Notes under the pieces: generated by a model
Database searches by the model: none
Seen by the model: only the letters and a program-made list of their open reading frames with translations
What the model was told of the DNA's origin: nothing
Shown: positions 43,801 through 56,546 of the stretch, one piece after another
Numbering within the stretch: position 1 is the stretch's first letter
Layout of the letters: every line of letters begins with the position of its first letter
DNA from: Isoetes taiwanensis
Taxonomy: Eukaryota; Streptophyta; Lycopodiopsida; Isoetales; Isoetaceae
Length of the DNA stretch: 64,000 nucleotides
Assembly (NCBI GenBank): GCA_021234155.1
Contig: JAJEKV010000010.1
Location: 19,505,418 to 19,569,417, forward strand
Direction: 5' to 3'
Position numbers and translations under genes: made by a program

Positions 43801-46800
43801 TTCTTCTAGCACTGTTACGAAAGCTTGATCTCGTAAATCTTCACTGTCATGATTCGCCATAGTAATATTATGTTCCCACCACCTTGATTCGTCCATCTCA
43901 ATGTCTCTGTTACTTGCCTCTTCCGAGAGGTTTGTAGACTCAATAGGCAGTCTGATTGAAGATTGAAGAATGCCTCCAGCCCGTAAAGTTGAAGGATGCC
44001 AGTTCTGTACAGGATCCGAGATGTCTGATGCCATGTTTGTACCATCTGCCATTGCACCTTGAATAAATTGGCTAAGCTTAGTAATGAAACTATCCTGTTC
44101 GCCTGAGGGCAGTCGACTAGTCAGAATCCTTCTTTGCAATGACTCCATTTTCGAGTTTTTCCTCCATGAGGGAGCAGGTTTCTCAGCCAAAGCAAGCAGC
44201 CGTGATTTCTGTGGAAAGAGTGAAGTGAGAAAAGATAACAAAACCAACACCAAAACATGGCCCGTTTTTTACCTGTGCAAAAGTTAAAATACATAAGGGG
44301 CTGCTTGATCCAGCCTCACGACAAAGGACACAGACAGGTGCAACCACATCTTCAAAATCTCCCTTCTCTACCACCAACTCCCTGGGGCGCTTTCCATCTG
44401 CTTTGCTTGCTTCTCCTTTTGCTTTTCCAGAAAGAGTGTCAGTATCTGAAGATCCCAAGCTAGCAAAGCTCTTTTGTGCAGCCCTCATCTTAGCCTAAAA
44501 ATTTAAACAAGGACAGTTAATCACACGGATTAGAGAAACAACTATACCATGAATTCCTTACCATCGCGGCAGCTTGGTGTTCACGTGACTTGATTTTTTT
44601 CAGCTCGATGACACTGTTCTCACTACTGCTCCTTTCCTTGAAATATTCTGATCTATTTGATATGCTATGCAAAAGATCTGGATCAAATGTTTCTATTTCA
44701 TACATGCAGCCCCGATGCAACTCAGCAAATTTACGAAGTAATCCTCTAATAAACGTACTCATGCTGCATTGACTTGTAGCATCAATGGTGCCAAGGGAGT
44801 TTTCAATCGAAACATACCTTTGCATAAGCATTATAAGCAAAGAGAGTGTACTCTGCTTTTCAGTCATCACAGTCCCATCTGTACCTCCTATACAAATCCG
44901 ATTCATGGCTAAATATAGAAGAGGGGGATTCATTTCTGCACCACCTGAAGCTGCAACCTTCAATTTTTTCAAATTCACTTCCTGACAAATTTCCAGTCCA
45001 AGCGAAAGGAGATGAAGAGCAATGATAAGAAGACTCTCTGGAGCACGTGAATCAGGAAGATTAGGAGAATATGCAGCATGGAAAAACACAGCCCGCAGTA
45101 TATCGTGTATCTTTCCAGATACAGCCACTAGCGCAAGACCCTGAAGTGGGATGTAAGGTCTATGCCAATGTGGCAGCTGCAGAAAATCAGCAGGGTGTTT
45201 CAGGGCGTGAAGGTATCGTTCCTCGGCAAATTGTAATTCTTTCAATGTCCATCTAGGATGGTACAGATCGAGCTCCTTCCAACATTCTTCTTTAAGGACG
45301 TACTTTCCCTGTTCAGAGACAGAAAGTAAGCATCCAATCCAAGCAGTTATAACTTGTTAAAACTAGGAGTACCTGATCCACTCCACAAGGTGCTTGGTAA
45401 TTGGCTATGCCATCCAAGGTTTCCTGCAGTTGTTCGCCATGCAAAGCAGGGGGCAAGGCCAGGACTAGTGCACTATAAGATGTGTCACTTATTGCCAATC
45501 TCCGGATCAGGTCGCGCCTCAATATTTCCTTTTTTGACAGACCACAGAATCCACGTTCTGTTACAATTCGGATGATTAGGATCAGAAAGTCCCGTGCAAG
45601 AAAAGCTTCATATCTGTATCCATGGACCAATGTATTTCCACGTAATTAGAAAGCAAGCTCACTACATGTTTTATGAAGCCACAGTAAATAAACAACTTAG
45701 TTTGTATAGCCCTTTCAATAAGCAAAACGGAGAAGAAAGGGGGATGTCTTAGGCCGATGATCAAAGTCAACATATCATCTTGACCAATTTGCTGGTCTTT
45801 AACTCTCAGAGAGAGGTTGCATAGCTGCATTAAAGATCCTTGAAGGCATATGCTTCCATGCCTACAATATTCCTTCACAACTTGGATGATGCTTTGCTAT
45901 ATGAAAGGTTCAGCATGTCTCCTCTTTCACATACTATCTTTTAGCAGGGCAGAAAGCCAATACATTGCCCATGCAAACCTTTGCAAGTGTCATCATACCA
46001 ACTTTTACGTAATTCCCATATCGTCCTATGACGTTGTAATTTATGGAGGTTACTGTGAGGAGCATTTGGCAAAGTTGCTCCTCTGTAACATCCATTCAAT
46101 TGATTGGCTATCAGTAGGAGGAAAAAATTGAATCAACCAATGGACTTTTAAGCTGCGCCCAGTCCCTTGATAGTGTCCCTGCATCTCATTAAGGTTCACA
46201 ACAAACTGGTCTTCATGCATTGGATATCAGCAGAAAGGAGGCAATAGAGAGACTTCCGTCTTGGGTGTTTAATATGAATCAGCTGACCCGACATGATCTG
46301 GAATATTCATACACATCAAGGATATGGGGAACTCCAAGTAAGCTTCCCACCAAGATGCAATTTTACAGAGATCGTTTCGTTGAGATCAGTAAAGATGGTT
46401 TCATCCAGCACCCAGGGCTTTTGAATATTTACCTAGCACACAAAGTGAGACATGCTATTGATCAGCTCAGGGTCTCATCTCATCAGCTTGAAATTGAGGC
46501 TGGCCCTGCAACCAGACTTAAAATCGAGCTTCAAAGAGGATCTAGCGTTTAAAGTCTCCTCTCACTAGCTTGAGATTGAGAGATGGCAAGTTGTTAGACC
46601 TAAGGCCAAAGGACTCAAGAAGGATAGTGTAATCTGAAAAACATTTTATCTTCAGAAGCTCGGTGTATTATAAAATATTTAGCAGGTTCTACTGCCTCTT
46701 CTGAGAGGCAACATTCTTACCAAAGCTAATCAAATTGGCAGATCAGAATGTGCGGCTTTCTATCTTCAAGAAATGACTAAACTTAGTAGAGCTCTACTCA

Positions 46801-49800
46801 AGCAACAGGCTGTTTAAGCAGGTACACATCATGTGAAAGCAGATTACCTCTTTTTTCATTACTGACACAAAGAGCTTGGATAGTCCCACCCAAACTGCCT
46901 ATCCAGAAGGCTGAAACAACAATTCAGCACAGTCCCAGGCCAAACAAGTTTCATACGCACCTGCATAGGCCAAGTTGCTATGGAGCACTAAAGGGAAAAA
47001 AGAATATCACTTAAAGCTATTCCTTGTTGCCAAAAAAGAACCAACCTATATCATAACACAATGAAGCTTTACATACTCATATTTTCCCATCCTTCCTACA
47101 GAAACCAGTATCTTTAGCACAACAAAATTAAATTAACATTTATATTCACTCATTGTACACTAATAGAAAAATATGAGTTAATTAACGTACTCATTGGGGC
47201 GTGAAAGAGAAAGCAAGAAATAATCCGTAAGACCAAAGCATGAAAGTATCCTCCCAACAAACTCGTTTGTAGGAACCATTACTGCACAGCACTGCAGCAT
47301 AAATAGATCAAGCTCAAGACTACCTTCACCTCTGCAAAAGATAAAGCTTCAGATTAAAAATCTCTTAATAACAGAGTGGAACAGAGCACTCTCATCATTG
47401 GCACCATATAGTTGGCCTCAAAGAATTAAACGTACATATTCCAAGATGGTAGAAATGTCAAGTTCAAGTGTTAAGTACTAACAATTCTAATCAACCAACA
47501 CTATTAACCACCATTGGTTTCCCCCGCAGCCCATAGCAAGCATATAATTCTTCTTTCACGGGATTAAAAGAGAAAACAACCACAACCCAGAAATGGAGGT
47601 ACATAAATCATATCTAATCAAGATAACTCTCATACCTGCGCTTTAAACCTGGGCTGGCAACTGGTCCATGTCTCCTAAGAAACAAGAATGAAGATTCAAT
47701 GAAGACACGAGATGGGGGCAGTGACGTCAAGGATAGCAGGGACAAACATAAAGCAATGCAATGGATGTGGAAACAAAAAACAATTGAGATTACCGATGAA
47801 ATGAACGGTAGATGTTGGATAGATCTCTAATTGACCTCCCATTCCTCCGCCATATACCAGCCTGTACTTGCGAACATAAGACCTGAAGCCGCAGGGGATG
47901 TTCCATCAACATTGCTGCAAAACCAGGCGCCTGAAACTTTTCGGGGAAAAACCGAGATAACGTAGATACAGATAGCATATTTCCATCCAACCTCGCATTT
48001 TTGTCATAATCCTGAAGAGTTCTATGCAATAGAAATGCAAGCATTCTATGGAGTGGAATGTGGAAGGAGACCTCTTGCTTGCTTACATCAAAATTCAATA
48101 TTGGCCAGTCATGTTCCCAAGTAAGAGCACAAAAATCAGATATAACTATAGCATCGGTGCCAATCCACCAATCTTCTTTCGTGGATTCAAATAAGTTGGT
48201 AGCATCCGATGGCTCTGACATGACTGTTGTACCAATGTCAGTTTCCACTACGAGATTACTCAGACCGCATACTGTTGCCTCTGAGCTCCTGTTATTGAGG
48301 ACTAACTGGTTATGTTCCCCTCGTGACATTACTGGTTCCCTTGGCATCTGGCCCCTAGGTCGCACAGTCCTCCTCTGAGGACAATTGTGCCCGTCATCTA
48401 TGCGCGTTCTAGATAAAGTGCTTGATTCCCTTGATACCTCCATAACCAACCACGCATGTAAAACATGAGTGCACTCAGAAATGAGATGAAGCAGAGCAGC
48501 AGACAAAGGAATATTGTCTAAGAGAACAATTTCATTGTCGTGTTGATTAACTAGCTCAGAGTTTTTACTGACATTTGAGTTAACTTGCGAAGGCACTAAA
48601 GTACCTAGAGAGCAAGGGGCATTTGGTGACCTATCTTCCCCATTCGACTCATTTGTACATGTCGCTCCATCCACGAGAAATGGATGGACATTCGCAATTG
48701 TGGTTTCCAAACGCCAAGCAAATTCCCAATCATTTTCTTCTTCTTCAATGTGCGCATTCGCTATCCTGCGCTGAGGATGCATGCCCTGAATATAAGCTAG
48801 AAAGTTTAACCATGCTCTGCATAAATCAGGGCGTCTGGAAGCTACATATTTAGCCACCTTGGGATGGTTCATCACATCACCTATATCATCCAGATGGAAT
48901 ATCAACATGTCAACGTTCACTCTTGAGACCTGCACAGAGAGAGAGAACTAATGGTGAGCAAAAACATAGAATGCAATGTTTTGTTAACATAGAGGGATGA
49001 TATACCATAAAATGACCATCGTTGTCAGCACATAATAGAAACAACTCCTTTAGAACATAAAACAGCATATCAAGCAGTCTGCATTCCAATACCAAGCGAT
49101 GTGTGATGGTTGGAACAGTAAAGATCTGAACTGAGAAACTGGTACGAATATTGTACTCTGTTTGCATAAGTTGAGCATTTGTAGAGTTACCTAACAAGTG
49201 TTTTCTGAGAAAGTTTGGGTAAAATGAGACATATGCTGTTGCAAATTGATACTTGAAGTCAGAATCGCCCATTAACTTGCAAAGTAACTTGTGCAAGTCA
49301 TCACCAATCTGCTTTGGTAAGAAATGTTCAGCCACCAGCAAAAGTTCTATTAGGCTATTTCCTTGCATCCCAACCATTTCTGCTGCAAATTTAAGCATGC
49401 TCTCACTGGTATTACAAAAGCCAAACAACAAACTTGTCGCAGCTAATGTTGCTTGTGAGGCCGACATTTCCTCTACTGACATTTCATCCCATTTGCTAGG
49501 CTTGTTCTGTGCAAGGAGGCTTGCTTCTTGCAATCTTTCTTTCCAATAAGTTAAAAATGCTTGAATTACCAGCTTTGCATGAGTCTGAAAGTTTGGAGGA
49601 AGTGGTGGTGCATAGCCAGGACCCCTGTGATTAGAACAAAATCCAGATTCCCTCCAGGCAGTTATGTCTCCACAATCGCAGCAACCCCCAGCACGAGTAC
49701 GATAAGTTAAATAATCATGTGAACTATGGTCGCCAGCTTCAAAACAGGAGACACATATAGCACATGTTGGATCACACTCACATGTTCGGCACCGATACGC

Positions 49801-50692
49801 TATCTCGTTATAACCCCAAACAGTCCCACAGATGCTGCGAGATTCTCCTACTTGTTTCTTTACCTGCATAATGACAGATTCTGGTTCACCTCCAAACATA
49901 GCCCACCTTAGCCAATCAAGTGCCTGATGACAATGCTTGTACAGAATGCTATATGATACTGATTGGATTTTGACGTATTCTGGCAGTGTGAGCAGGGTAG
50001 AAACTATAGACTGAAGCTTTTCAGGATGTTCCTCCACATATTGTACAAAGCCTAGCTTTCCCCTTTCGATATATGATCTAGGTACTCCCACTTGCAAAAG
50101 CCTCTGAAAGACAAAGGGAAACGGATTAATTTGCATTCTATATTCTCCTAGTTGAGAATACATTTTCCAATACATTAATTACATGAAAAGGAGCAACGTG
50201 ACAAGAATAAGCTCTAATTAACGTATTTCAAATATTGCTGCCGATGCCTGATTCATAGAGTGAGACACTGGCTACGAATGGTGGTCTACTTTGGCCAACA
50301 TAAACAGCAATTTAGATCTCTTCATTTTTTAGCACTCACTAGTTCCTCCATGTATAAGCAGAGTCATTAATATGTTAAATTTCTCTACAGCCACCAATAA
50401 GTATAGTGTCCTGATCAAGCTTCTACATATGTATCTCAATACGGCCTAGCAAGGAAAATTATGTCCTCAGTTTCTTCATTTACAAGGCCAACACATGACC
50501 TCCTAGATACCCGCAAAAAAAATTAGTAATTGTGAATTAAATGCCACTGCACTATACAATTTCTTCATGAAAAGCATACAGCAGAAATAGTAGGCATTTA
50601 GAACTCACTGCTAAGATATGATCCTCCGGGGGTGCCATACTGGAAGAGGACCCTTCATTGGGACTAGCCTCCTCAACTTTTTCCTCATTCAT
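40862..50692 (-). CDS. PRT6: PRT6-type E3 ubiquitin ligase (N-recognin, Arg/N-degron pathway)
   Basis: PRT6 recognises proteins with basic N-terminal residues and ubiquitinates them for proteasomal decay, for example oxygen-sensing ERF-VII factors. Exons, 5' to 3': 50692-50609, 50103-49006, 48929-47794, 47674-47636, 47331-47191, 45613-45373, 45308-44562, 44494-44273, 44208-43574, 43196-43145, 43076-42473, 42407-42199, 42115-41600, 41518-41430, 41361-41286, 41206-41129, 41059-40991, 40927-40862. All joins keep frame: 6102 nt, 2033 residues (Arabidopsis is about 2000). The UBR box is at residues 120-190 (CGTVWG...CRTCECDPTCAIC...CCDCGD...FCSNHRGPG). A split RING-H2 has CVLC (1217-1220), CGHCVHQGC (about 1430) and CPVC (1470-1473). 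The C-terminal cap shows CPQC...CLFCG, then SCGAETGVFLMLR, PSPYLDAYGEED and VASHGLNNS. Intron 14 is GC-AG. The start is the first Met after an upstream AT-rich leader. Confidence 0.95.
45614..47190. other. PRT6 intron 5 (1577 bp), largest intron
   Basis: The intron is bounded by donor GTACGT after AATGA and acceptor GATACAG before ATATGAAGC, in frame with both neighbouring exons. It contains a foreign coding relic on the plus strand and is otherwise AT-rich. Confidence 0.85.
46220..46552 (+). pseudogene. Probable LINE-type retroelement C-terminal fragment inside PRT6 intron 5
   Basis: A plus-strand frame of 110 codons ends with HAIDQLRVSSHQLEIEAGPA and then T-R-L-K-I-E. The pattern LxxLRVSSHxLEIExG is one I associate with the C-terminal region of LINE-like endonuclease/reverse-transcriptase proteins, where it usually precedes a Cys-rich end. 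No RT domain is present upstream, so this would be a 5'-truncated remnant. It opposes PRT6 transcription and lies well away from both splice sites. It could instead be an unrelated gene fragment. Confidence 0.35.
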
Positions 50693-51398
50693 TTGTTCAG
50701 ATGATAATCAAACACGAATAGAATCATGAGCTACCAAGTAGATCCCTTGCTTACTCATCATATCTCCTGTACTTATCACTCCCTTCTGCCTGAATTGGGA
50801 GTTTTTTGGGTTTAATTTTGGAATAGTATTTACTTGGATTCTAGGTGGGGGAAGAACTGGTAATAGTGACAAAACCATCCACTCCGGATTTGTTGAAGTT
50901 AGGGCCTAGATTACAACCTGTAATCTATCTTTCTGCGTTGTTACAGCGCTGCATAACATTTCTCGAATTTGATGCCGCATGGCATAAAATAAAACTTTGA
51001 CCTGACTCGTCACGTGGCATAAAATTTCCTTCCAGAGGCAATTTCGCCGGGCTTGGGCGAACGGGTTCCTGTAACATCTTAGGAGTTACTAGGTAGGAGT
51101 TATCTTAGGAGTTAGGAGTTAGTAAGGTCCGCAAAAGATCATGTGGGTCTACATCAGAAATCGTTATAACATCCTTAGCGTGAATAATGTTTGCACAATA
51201 AAATAAGGTGCTGCGCACGGAGGGTTGCCCTCCATGGCCGGAGGGTAAAGTGGCTTAAATCATACTTCAAAGTCATGTTTTCACAATCAATCAAAATTTC
51301 TACCAACCAATCCAAACAGTTATTCCAAATGAAGAATGACATGCTCATAGGATGCAAACTACATAAAAAAACATAAAAGTACAAAGTTTGTGAGTTAC
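50693..51398 (-). promoter_or_regulatory. Putative PRT6 5' leader and promoter region
   Basis: The minus strand upstream of the PRT6 ATG is AT-rich near the gene. Further out (51000-51125) it has a GC-richer block with TTCGCCCAAGCCCGGCGAA, a 6-bp stem, and a tandem TCTTAGGAGTTA motif (51076-51120). No clear TATA box. Transcription start cannot be placed. Confidence 0.3.
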
Positions 51399-52304
51399 CT
51401 GGTTTAATCTTGAACCACATTAGGACGTCTTGTAGAAGTGAACTTGATAGGATTCTCTATGCCAGTGATAATCTACAAGAACAAAAGTAGGCACAACTTG
51501 GTTAGCAAAGAACAGCTCAACAATCAATTTCCTAAAGACAAATATATTCCTTTAAACATGAATCTATGGTGCAATTATTTCCTTTGCTACTAGTTTCATT
51601 GTTGATGCCATACCTTTTCATCAGAATTAAAAAGTGAATGATCTAAAAACGCCAATGGGTTTTGTGATTGTGCATTAAATGACAATATTGCAAGTGTCCT
51701 AATAATAACCTGCAAATGAGCAGCATCAGTAACAAAGATGATACAAAGACCTCTGGATGAATTTGCCTGTGCATGATGATATATCTTTGCAAGTCTCTGC
51801 TTTCATAGTTGGACCCGCAAAAAAACATTATTTGAATATGACGTTATATATCGCATAGACTGTTGGGGTACACGAAAAAAATTGCAGAAATTTTCATAAA
51901 ACTGAAGAAACTCTTCAGATGAATTCTGTCAATTACCAAAGATGCAACATGTTTTCAACCCTTAAAATAGTTGCCAAGAGATTGAAAGTCACACTAGAAT
52001 TTCTGTTGTCTCAAAGTTGTAAACCATGAAAATTAATGTCTGCATATCTGTATTGCGTGACCCCTAATATAAGGAGAATATAAACTCAATGACATTCAAA
52101 AGATGTAAATCACCTCAGTACTTCCAAATCTTATCAGCAAATGATGTTGATCCAGAAACTGTACCTATAACAGATAATAAAAGCTCTATTTGTTTTTTCT
52201 CCACATAAATGAGCAAAGTAAAACAAACAAAATACCTTTAGCATAATCAGGTCTGCATATTGCTGAAACTGGTGATAAAAGCGCTTGAGTTGTTGAGCCT
52301 TCTC
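51399..52304 (-). pseudogene. DET1: DET1 partial gene (C-terminal exons only)
   Basis: DET1 is a nuclear component of the COP10-DDB1 complex that represses light responses. Exon-like pieces on the minus strand follow its C-terminal order: AQQLKRFYHQFQQYADLIML (ending 52236), VQFLDQHHLLIRFGSTE (52164-52114), NTDMQTLIFMVYNFETTEIL (from 52063), NSSEEFLQFYENFCNFF (from 51925), NAQSQNPLAFLDHSLFNSDEK (within 51709-51614), and ENPIKFTSTRRP with FKIKPG (51472-51399). Most have good GT-AG borders, so introns were kept. The N-terminal half is missing, the AFYQ joint after EIL is lost, a frameshift precedes FKIKPG, and the final exon (the HPHLP...FRR end in other plants) is absent. This is a non-functional genomic fragment, not a retrocopy. 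The sequence match to DET1 is strong. Confidence 0.8.
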
Positions 52305-53510
52305 CAAGCCAAATATCACTACTCGCAAGTGCCAATAAAACAACCACATAAACATTTGAATATGCTAAGTTGATGGGAATACCGAATAGGATCTTGTTCC
52401 TGAGTCCATATGGATTGAAATTTAAAGGACAACATACGTCGTTTAATGCCTCCAAGAAGCTTTCCTATCCCATCTGTTGAGATGATCTTCCTTCACTGGG
52501 CTCAACAGCAGCAGAAGCTCCGGCTATACTTTCTGTGCTTCGAGGTCTTATATGACCATTTTCTGATGCGTTTCCAAAATTTCTAGCACTTAAAACCGAA
52601 TCTCTTTGTTGTAATGTCTCCTTGTGCTCTCTTTGAAATATTTATATTTGAATGAGATGTTGTTTATTCCAAGCTGTGTTGAATTTGAGACAGAAATCAT
52701 TAATTCTTAGTTAGAAGAATTTGTTGGGAACAAGAACTCCTCAACCACTATGCCAAAATTAAAAAATTATGGAATCAACTGCTCAGACTTCATAAAGAGA
52801 TCTCAGTTAACTCCATTTATTGGCTAATGTATCCCTATCTTCTAGTCGTAAATGGAGCCCTTTGCTTCCCATCAATGAATTTGGTAAATTTTACATTGCT
52901 TCTAATATGAGTGAATTATACCCCATATGACTCTTTCTCAAACGCTTTGCCAAGTCTGCCACAATTCTGATGCCCTCCATTGGTTTTCAAACTTCGTATT
53001 GGGTCGTCTATAGACCATTTTGGTCTCCATGGACCCAAAAATCAGTTCAATTCTACATTCCCTACATAGAAACAAAACGTTGTATACAACATAAAATCCA
53101 AACACGCTTACTCTCATTTGCAAAGCGGACTTACAAAGAACCTAAATCTGCTTTGCCTATTTCAAGCGTCAACACACCCCAATGGCATGTAAAACAAAGC
53201 ATAACCTCATGACACACAATAATACAAGCAAGAGAAGACATAAGAGTTCAGTATTACATGGCAAACATCTTTTGAGATCCTATTTGGGTACAGTTGCTTG
53301 GCACGTCCATGCACAAAACCCAATTTGGGGAATGCAATTACTACAATTTTAATTGGTGGTTGAACCAATTAAGTTTACTTGACCAACATTCAACAATTTA
53401 AGAACAGAATGATGGCCATGCTTATTTACCTTGCTGTAAACAGGATCGACTTCATTCTGTTTAGATTAAGATAACATTTAAAACAGCAGGACCAAATATA
53501 AGCGACTTAC

Positions 53511-53947
53511 AAGGCAATTGCGGAGTTCATGCCTGCTCTCTTGTTGCGATTCTAAACACTCCTTTGCTCTTTGCACTTTAGACTGCAAATAAAAGCTCCC
53601 TATCTTGCCATTTCTCTCAAAAGATGATTGTATCTACGCCAAAGCGGATTTTTTATATCGAAGCAAAGCATCATAGATAGACTTATTTGCAACACGAAGA
53701 CATGTATTGGGGTTGAGCACCAATGGATGGTGATGATCTCTCTAGTCTAATAATCGGGGAATTATTTGGGTCCAAACTTTTTGCGGACCTTGCTTAAGTA
53801 ATGAATAGAACCTACCTCCAAGACTTGCTCCCAAGGTGTGTTTTCACTGACGCCTAAAATCAGCCTTGCCTCATGCTCTGTCATAGCTTTGCTACCTTTC
53901 TTTATCGCATTTTGTAAAGTCTCTTGAGCTACTCCTGTCTTATTAGC
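53511..53947 (-). pseudogene. PAM16: PAM16/TIM16 partial gene (two exons)
   Basis: PAM16/TIM16 is the J-like subunit of the mitochondrial presequence translocase motor. Exon 53947-53816 encodes NKTGVAQETLQNAIKKGSKA and then MTEHEARLILGVSENTPWEQ. Exon 53633-53511 encodes FERNGKIGSFYLQSKVQRAK and ECLESQQESRHELR. These match the J-like domain in order, with a TTTGTAG acceptor, GTAGGT and GTAAGT donors and preserved phase. The expected first exon (a hydrophobic ARxLANLIVxGSG-type start ending QALAN) was not found within 2 kb upstream, and the usual KYDxLFERN became IQSSFERN. The absence of the first exon, and the setting between DET1 and STN7 fragments, suggest a captured or duplicated piece. An intact gene with a distant first exon is not excluded. 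Confidence 0.75.
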
Positions 53948-54745
53948 ATCTACAAATGAGAATTGTAAATGTCGGACACTTCATCATCTTAACAAACATA
54001 ATGAAGAAGCTTGCAGTATAACATGTTATGACATTTGTTAAACCCATACAACTGCTAAGTTTGTTATTGGTTTGCGCGACATGTTCTTTGCTTATTTCTT
54101 GATATTGCAAACACCACATCCTGTGATGTAAAGCCCCAAAATGGAGCGGCTTCATCTCGGTCCAAAATATCGATCACTGACTGCAATGGGCATAAGAAGG
54201 TGATTCTTAGCATTTTGGAAGGTTTGCCAAGCTTGGAGTTGTTTAACAAACATCACATGTGGTTAGATATAAATCACATGTGGTAAATTTGATAAAGCTT
54301 TGGTCTTACCAGTCAGAAATAGTTGGTGTTGTTGTTCTCTGAAAAGGCTCTCGGGCTTCTTAGTGGTCCCAAGCCTAGCATTTTTCGTATGTCACATAGG
54401 TGATAAAACATATGAAAGCAGCTATATCAACTTCGGGGCACATGATGTTCTTTGCAGCAATCATGTGAGCCCTTAAAATAAAATAGTTTCTTTTTGGTGT
54501 TGGCATTGACTTAAGTTTGACACAAAAGCCAAATTGGTAAATCTTTGTAACAGAAAGTTTTGGGTACACATGGATAACTTGAAAAGTTGATGATATTTTG
54601 CTTTGTTGGTTGGGAACAACACAGATGTGCTTGCTCTGTATATACTAGTTTAATCTTTGCAGGAGGAACTGATGGGTCCTCCAAGTGAAGAAAAAGACTT
54701 GAAAAGCATAAATTGGAGTCAATCCGTGAATACAATCGAACGCAC
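53948..54745. other. Interval between PAM16 and STN7 fragments
   Basis: A minus-strand segment near 54090-54190 reads QSVIDILDRDEAAPFWGFTS, which looks protein-like, but I do not recognise it. It may be an exon of a further captured gene. Confidence 0.25.
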
Positions 54746-55047
54746 CGTGGGTCTAGCAGAAACTCCTTTGGAATGTAATTTATTCCCACCCGCAAGTCAG
54801 CAGCAGCTCCAAGATCAATGATTTTAAATGTCCTGGATTCTAAAAATGACATAAAACAAATTAAGCAAAGAACAACTGAAAGATGCAAAGAAGCTCTAAG
54901 AACAACCTTCCAGAAAAATTATGTTTTGAGGTTTTATGTCACGGTGGACTATTCAAAGATCGTGAAGGCTCCTTAGGGCATTCAAAATTTGGCACACCAT
55001 AGTTCTTATGATTCCGTTTTTTCTCTTTCGGTCCCCCAGGGAAGATC
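54746..55047 (-). pseudogene. STN7: STN7-like thylakoid protein kinase fragment
   Basis: STN7 phosphorylates LHCII in chloroplast state transitions. Two exon-like pieces lie on the minus strand. The first (about 55047-54907) encodes DLPWGTERE, then after a frame change IIRTMVCQILNALRSLHDL, an in-frame TAG, and the catalytic loop [15 protein letters not shown]. The second (54839-54746) encodes [20 protein letters not shown] and [11 protein letters not shown], where DLG is the DFG-equivalent of this family. Splice borders TTTTTAG and CACG/GTGCGT are good. The stop in the catalytic loop, the frame change, and the absence of the N-lobe and C-lobe show that it is non-functional. The D-L-G-A-A-x-D-L-R-x-G-x-N-Y-I-P box is specific to the STN7/STN8 group and is closer to STN7. 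Confidence 0.8.
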
Positions 55048-56546
55048 AACTACATCTCAGATCCAACATATCTTCAACTGTCATGCGTCACAATTTCAAC
55101 CCACTTGTGTTAAGAAGACGTGTTTGACAAGACAGGAAATTCTTGTAAAAATCTTGGATGCACATACATTATAAGGAAAATCTTTTACTGATCATTAGGT
55201 CCGATAAGGTGTTCGTCCCTCTACCTCCACACAAGCCGAATTCATTCTTTTTACTTGAATTCTGCATCATGAAAATGACAAACCCATGCAGAACTTAAAG
55301 CAATACACCATACACCACTACAAGTCAATCCAGAGGAGCCCTTCGAAGCTAAAACCAGAACCAAATTCAGCCGTTGTACTAGAATTTGAGTAGTGTAAAG
55401 AATTAAACCTCAAGGAAGCCATAGATATAAATCGCACAACTTGCAAAAAGATGGGCCCCACAAGACACGTTCGTTCATCCAAGCCTCCACCTCGCCATAC
55501 TCATTAGCCTTCTTGACCACTAAAGGATCATCCTAAAAATATTGTCATTGCAATTTTCAGAACCTAATGCATGAGTATCAAACTGCTCCTAAAGACTCTA
55601 ATGTAGAAGGCCAATTCTCAGAAGTCTCTAGTACCCCAACCCGCTATGGGCGTGGTTAAATGTCGACTATTCTTAAAAAGTAGTTCTAGACCCCAAATCA
55701 TATACCATGCATTTCACATGTTTTCTCACTTCCATGCAAGGATTCTACCCATTCAACTTTTTGCTTTGCGGCTCGGCCTCTGAAGTTATGCAACCTTTTA
55801 ACTCCGGCTATCTGATTACGCCATCTCCTCGGAAAATTCAATGGGTTGGAGAAAAACCTACTTCCTCTGCTTCCAAACTCATTTGGAAATGGCGCGATCC
55901 ACAATTATTTGTCTAAAGGCGAAGTATTCCTAGCCAAAGCCATGGCAAGATCATAAGTTAACACTATCTCGAGCAAGATGGCAGCGATTTGGTGCACATA
56001 TCTACACGCCCGATATCTTCTTGAAATGGAGCGCGAGCACCGGTTTCCGGTTTTCCACAGTTCCTCTCCAAAGAAGCGGGGCAACCTAACATTTACAGCC
56101 TATGATGGGTTTTTAGCAGTCATTGGCATATTCTGGATATATATTGGCATATACCTAGTATATGCCACAAACCCACCTCAACAAGGGCTTGCCCCCTTAG
56201 GGGCAACCCAAAAAACCTTATGTTTGTAACTTTGATTGCTGAATTATGATTGCTGAAGGTTTTGTGCTGTATTCGTATGAAAATAAGTAGAATGCTGATG
56301 TTGGCATCTGGGTTTTGGTAAGAAATTGTATAAGGGTTTTTCAGTTGTTGGTTGCCGGATAGGAGCGCACGTGCACCCTGGCAGATGGCGACTAGGGATC
56401 GCTGATTCCAATTTGGGTTTGCGCAAGTGTCTGGGTCGACATATGGATGCGATGGGGAGACGGTTTTGTTTGCTTCATCTTGAAGGATGGCGCATAGGTG
56501 AGCGGTTTGTTGCTGTAGTTTTGTTTTGTTGCTTCTGTTTTCCATC
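55048..56546. other. Spacer upstream of the HUH gene
   Basis: No supported gene. Small open frames at 55698-56229 on either strand resemble nothing known. The last 150 bases before 56547 contain T-rich sequence ahead of the HUH start codon. Confidence 0.3.

Noticed and set aside
54746-55047. Working STN7 kinase gene
   Set aside because: An in-frame stop in the catalytic loop, a frame change upstream, and missing N- and C-lobes.
55978-56229. Small membrane-protein ORF (plus strand)
   Set aside because: One hydrophobic stretch but no family resemblance, no promoter or homologous context; likely chance.
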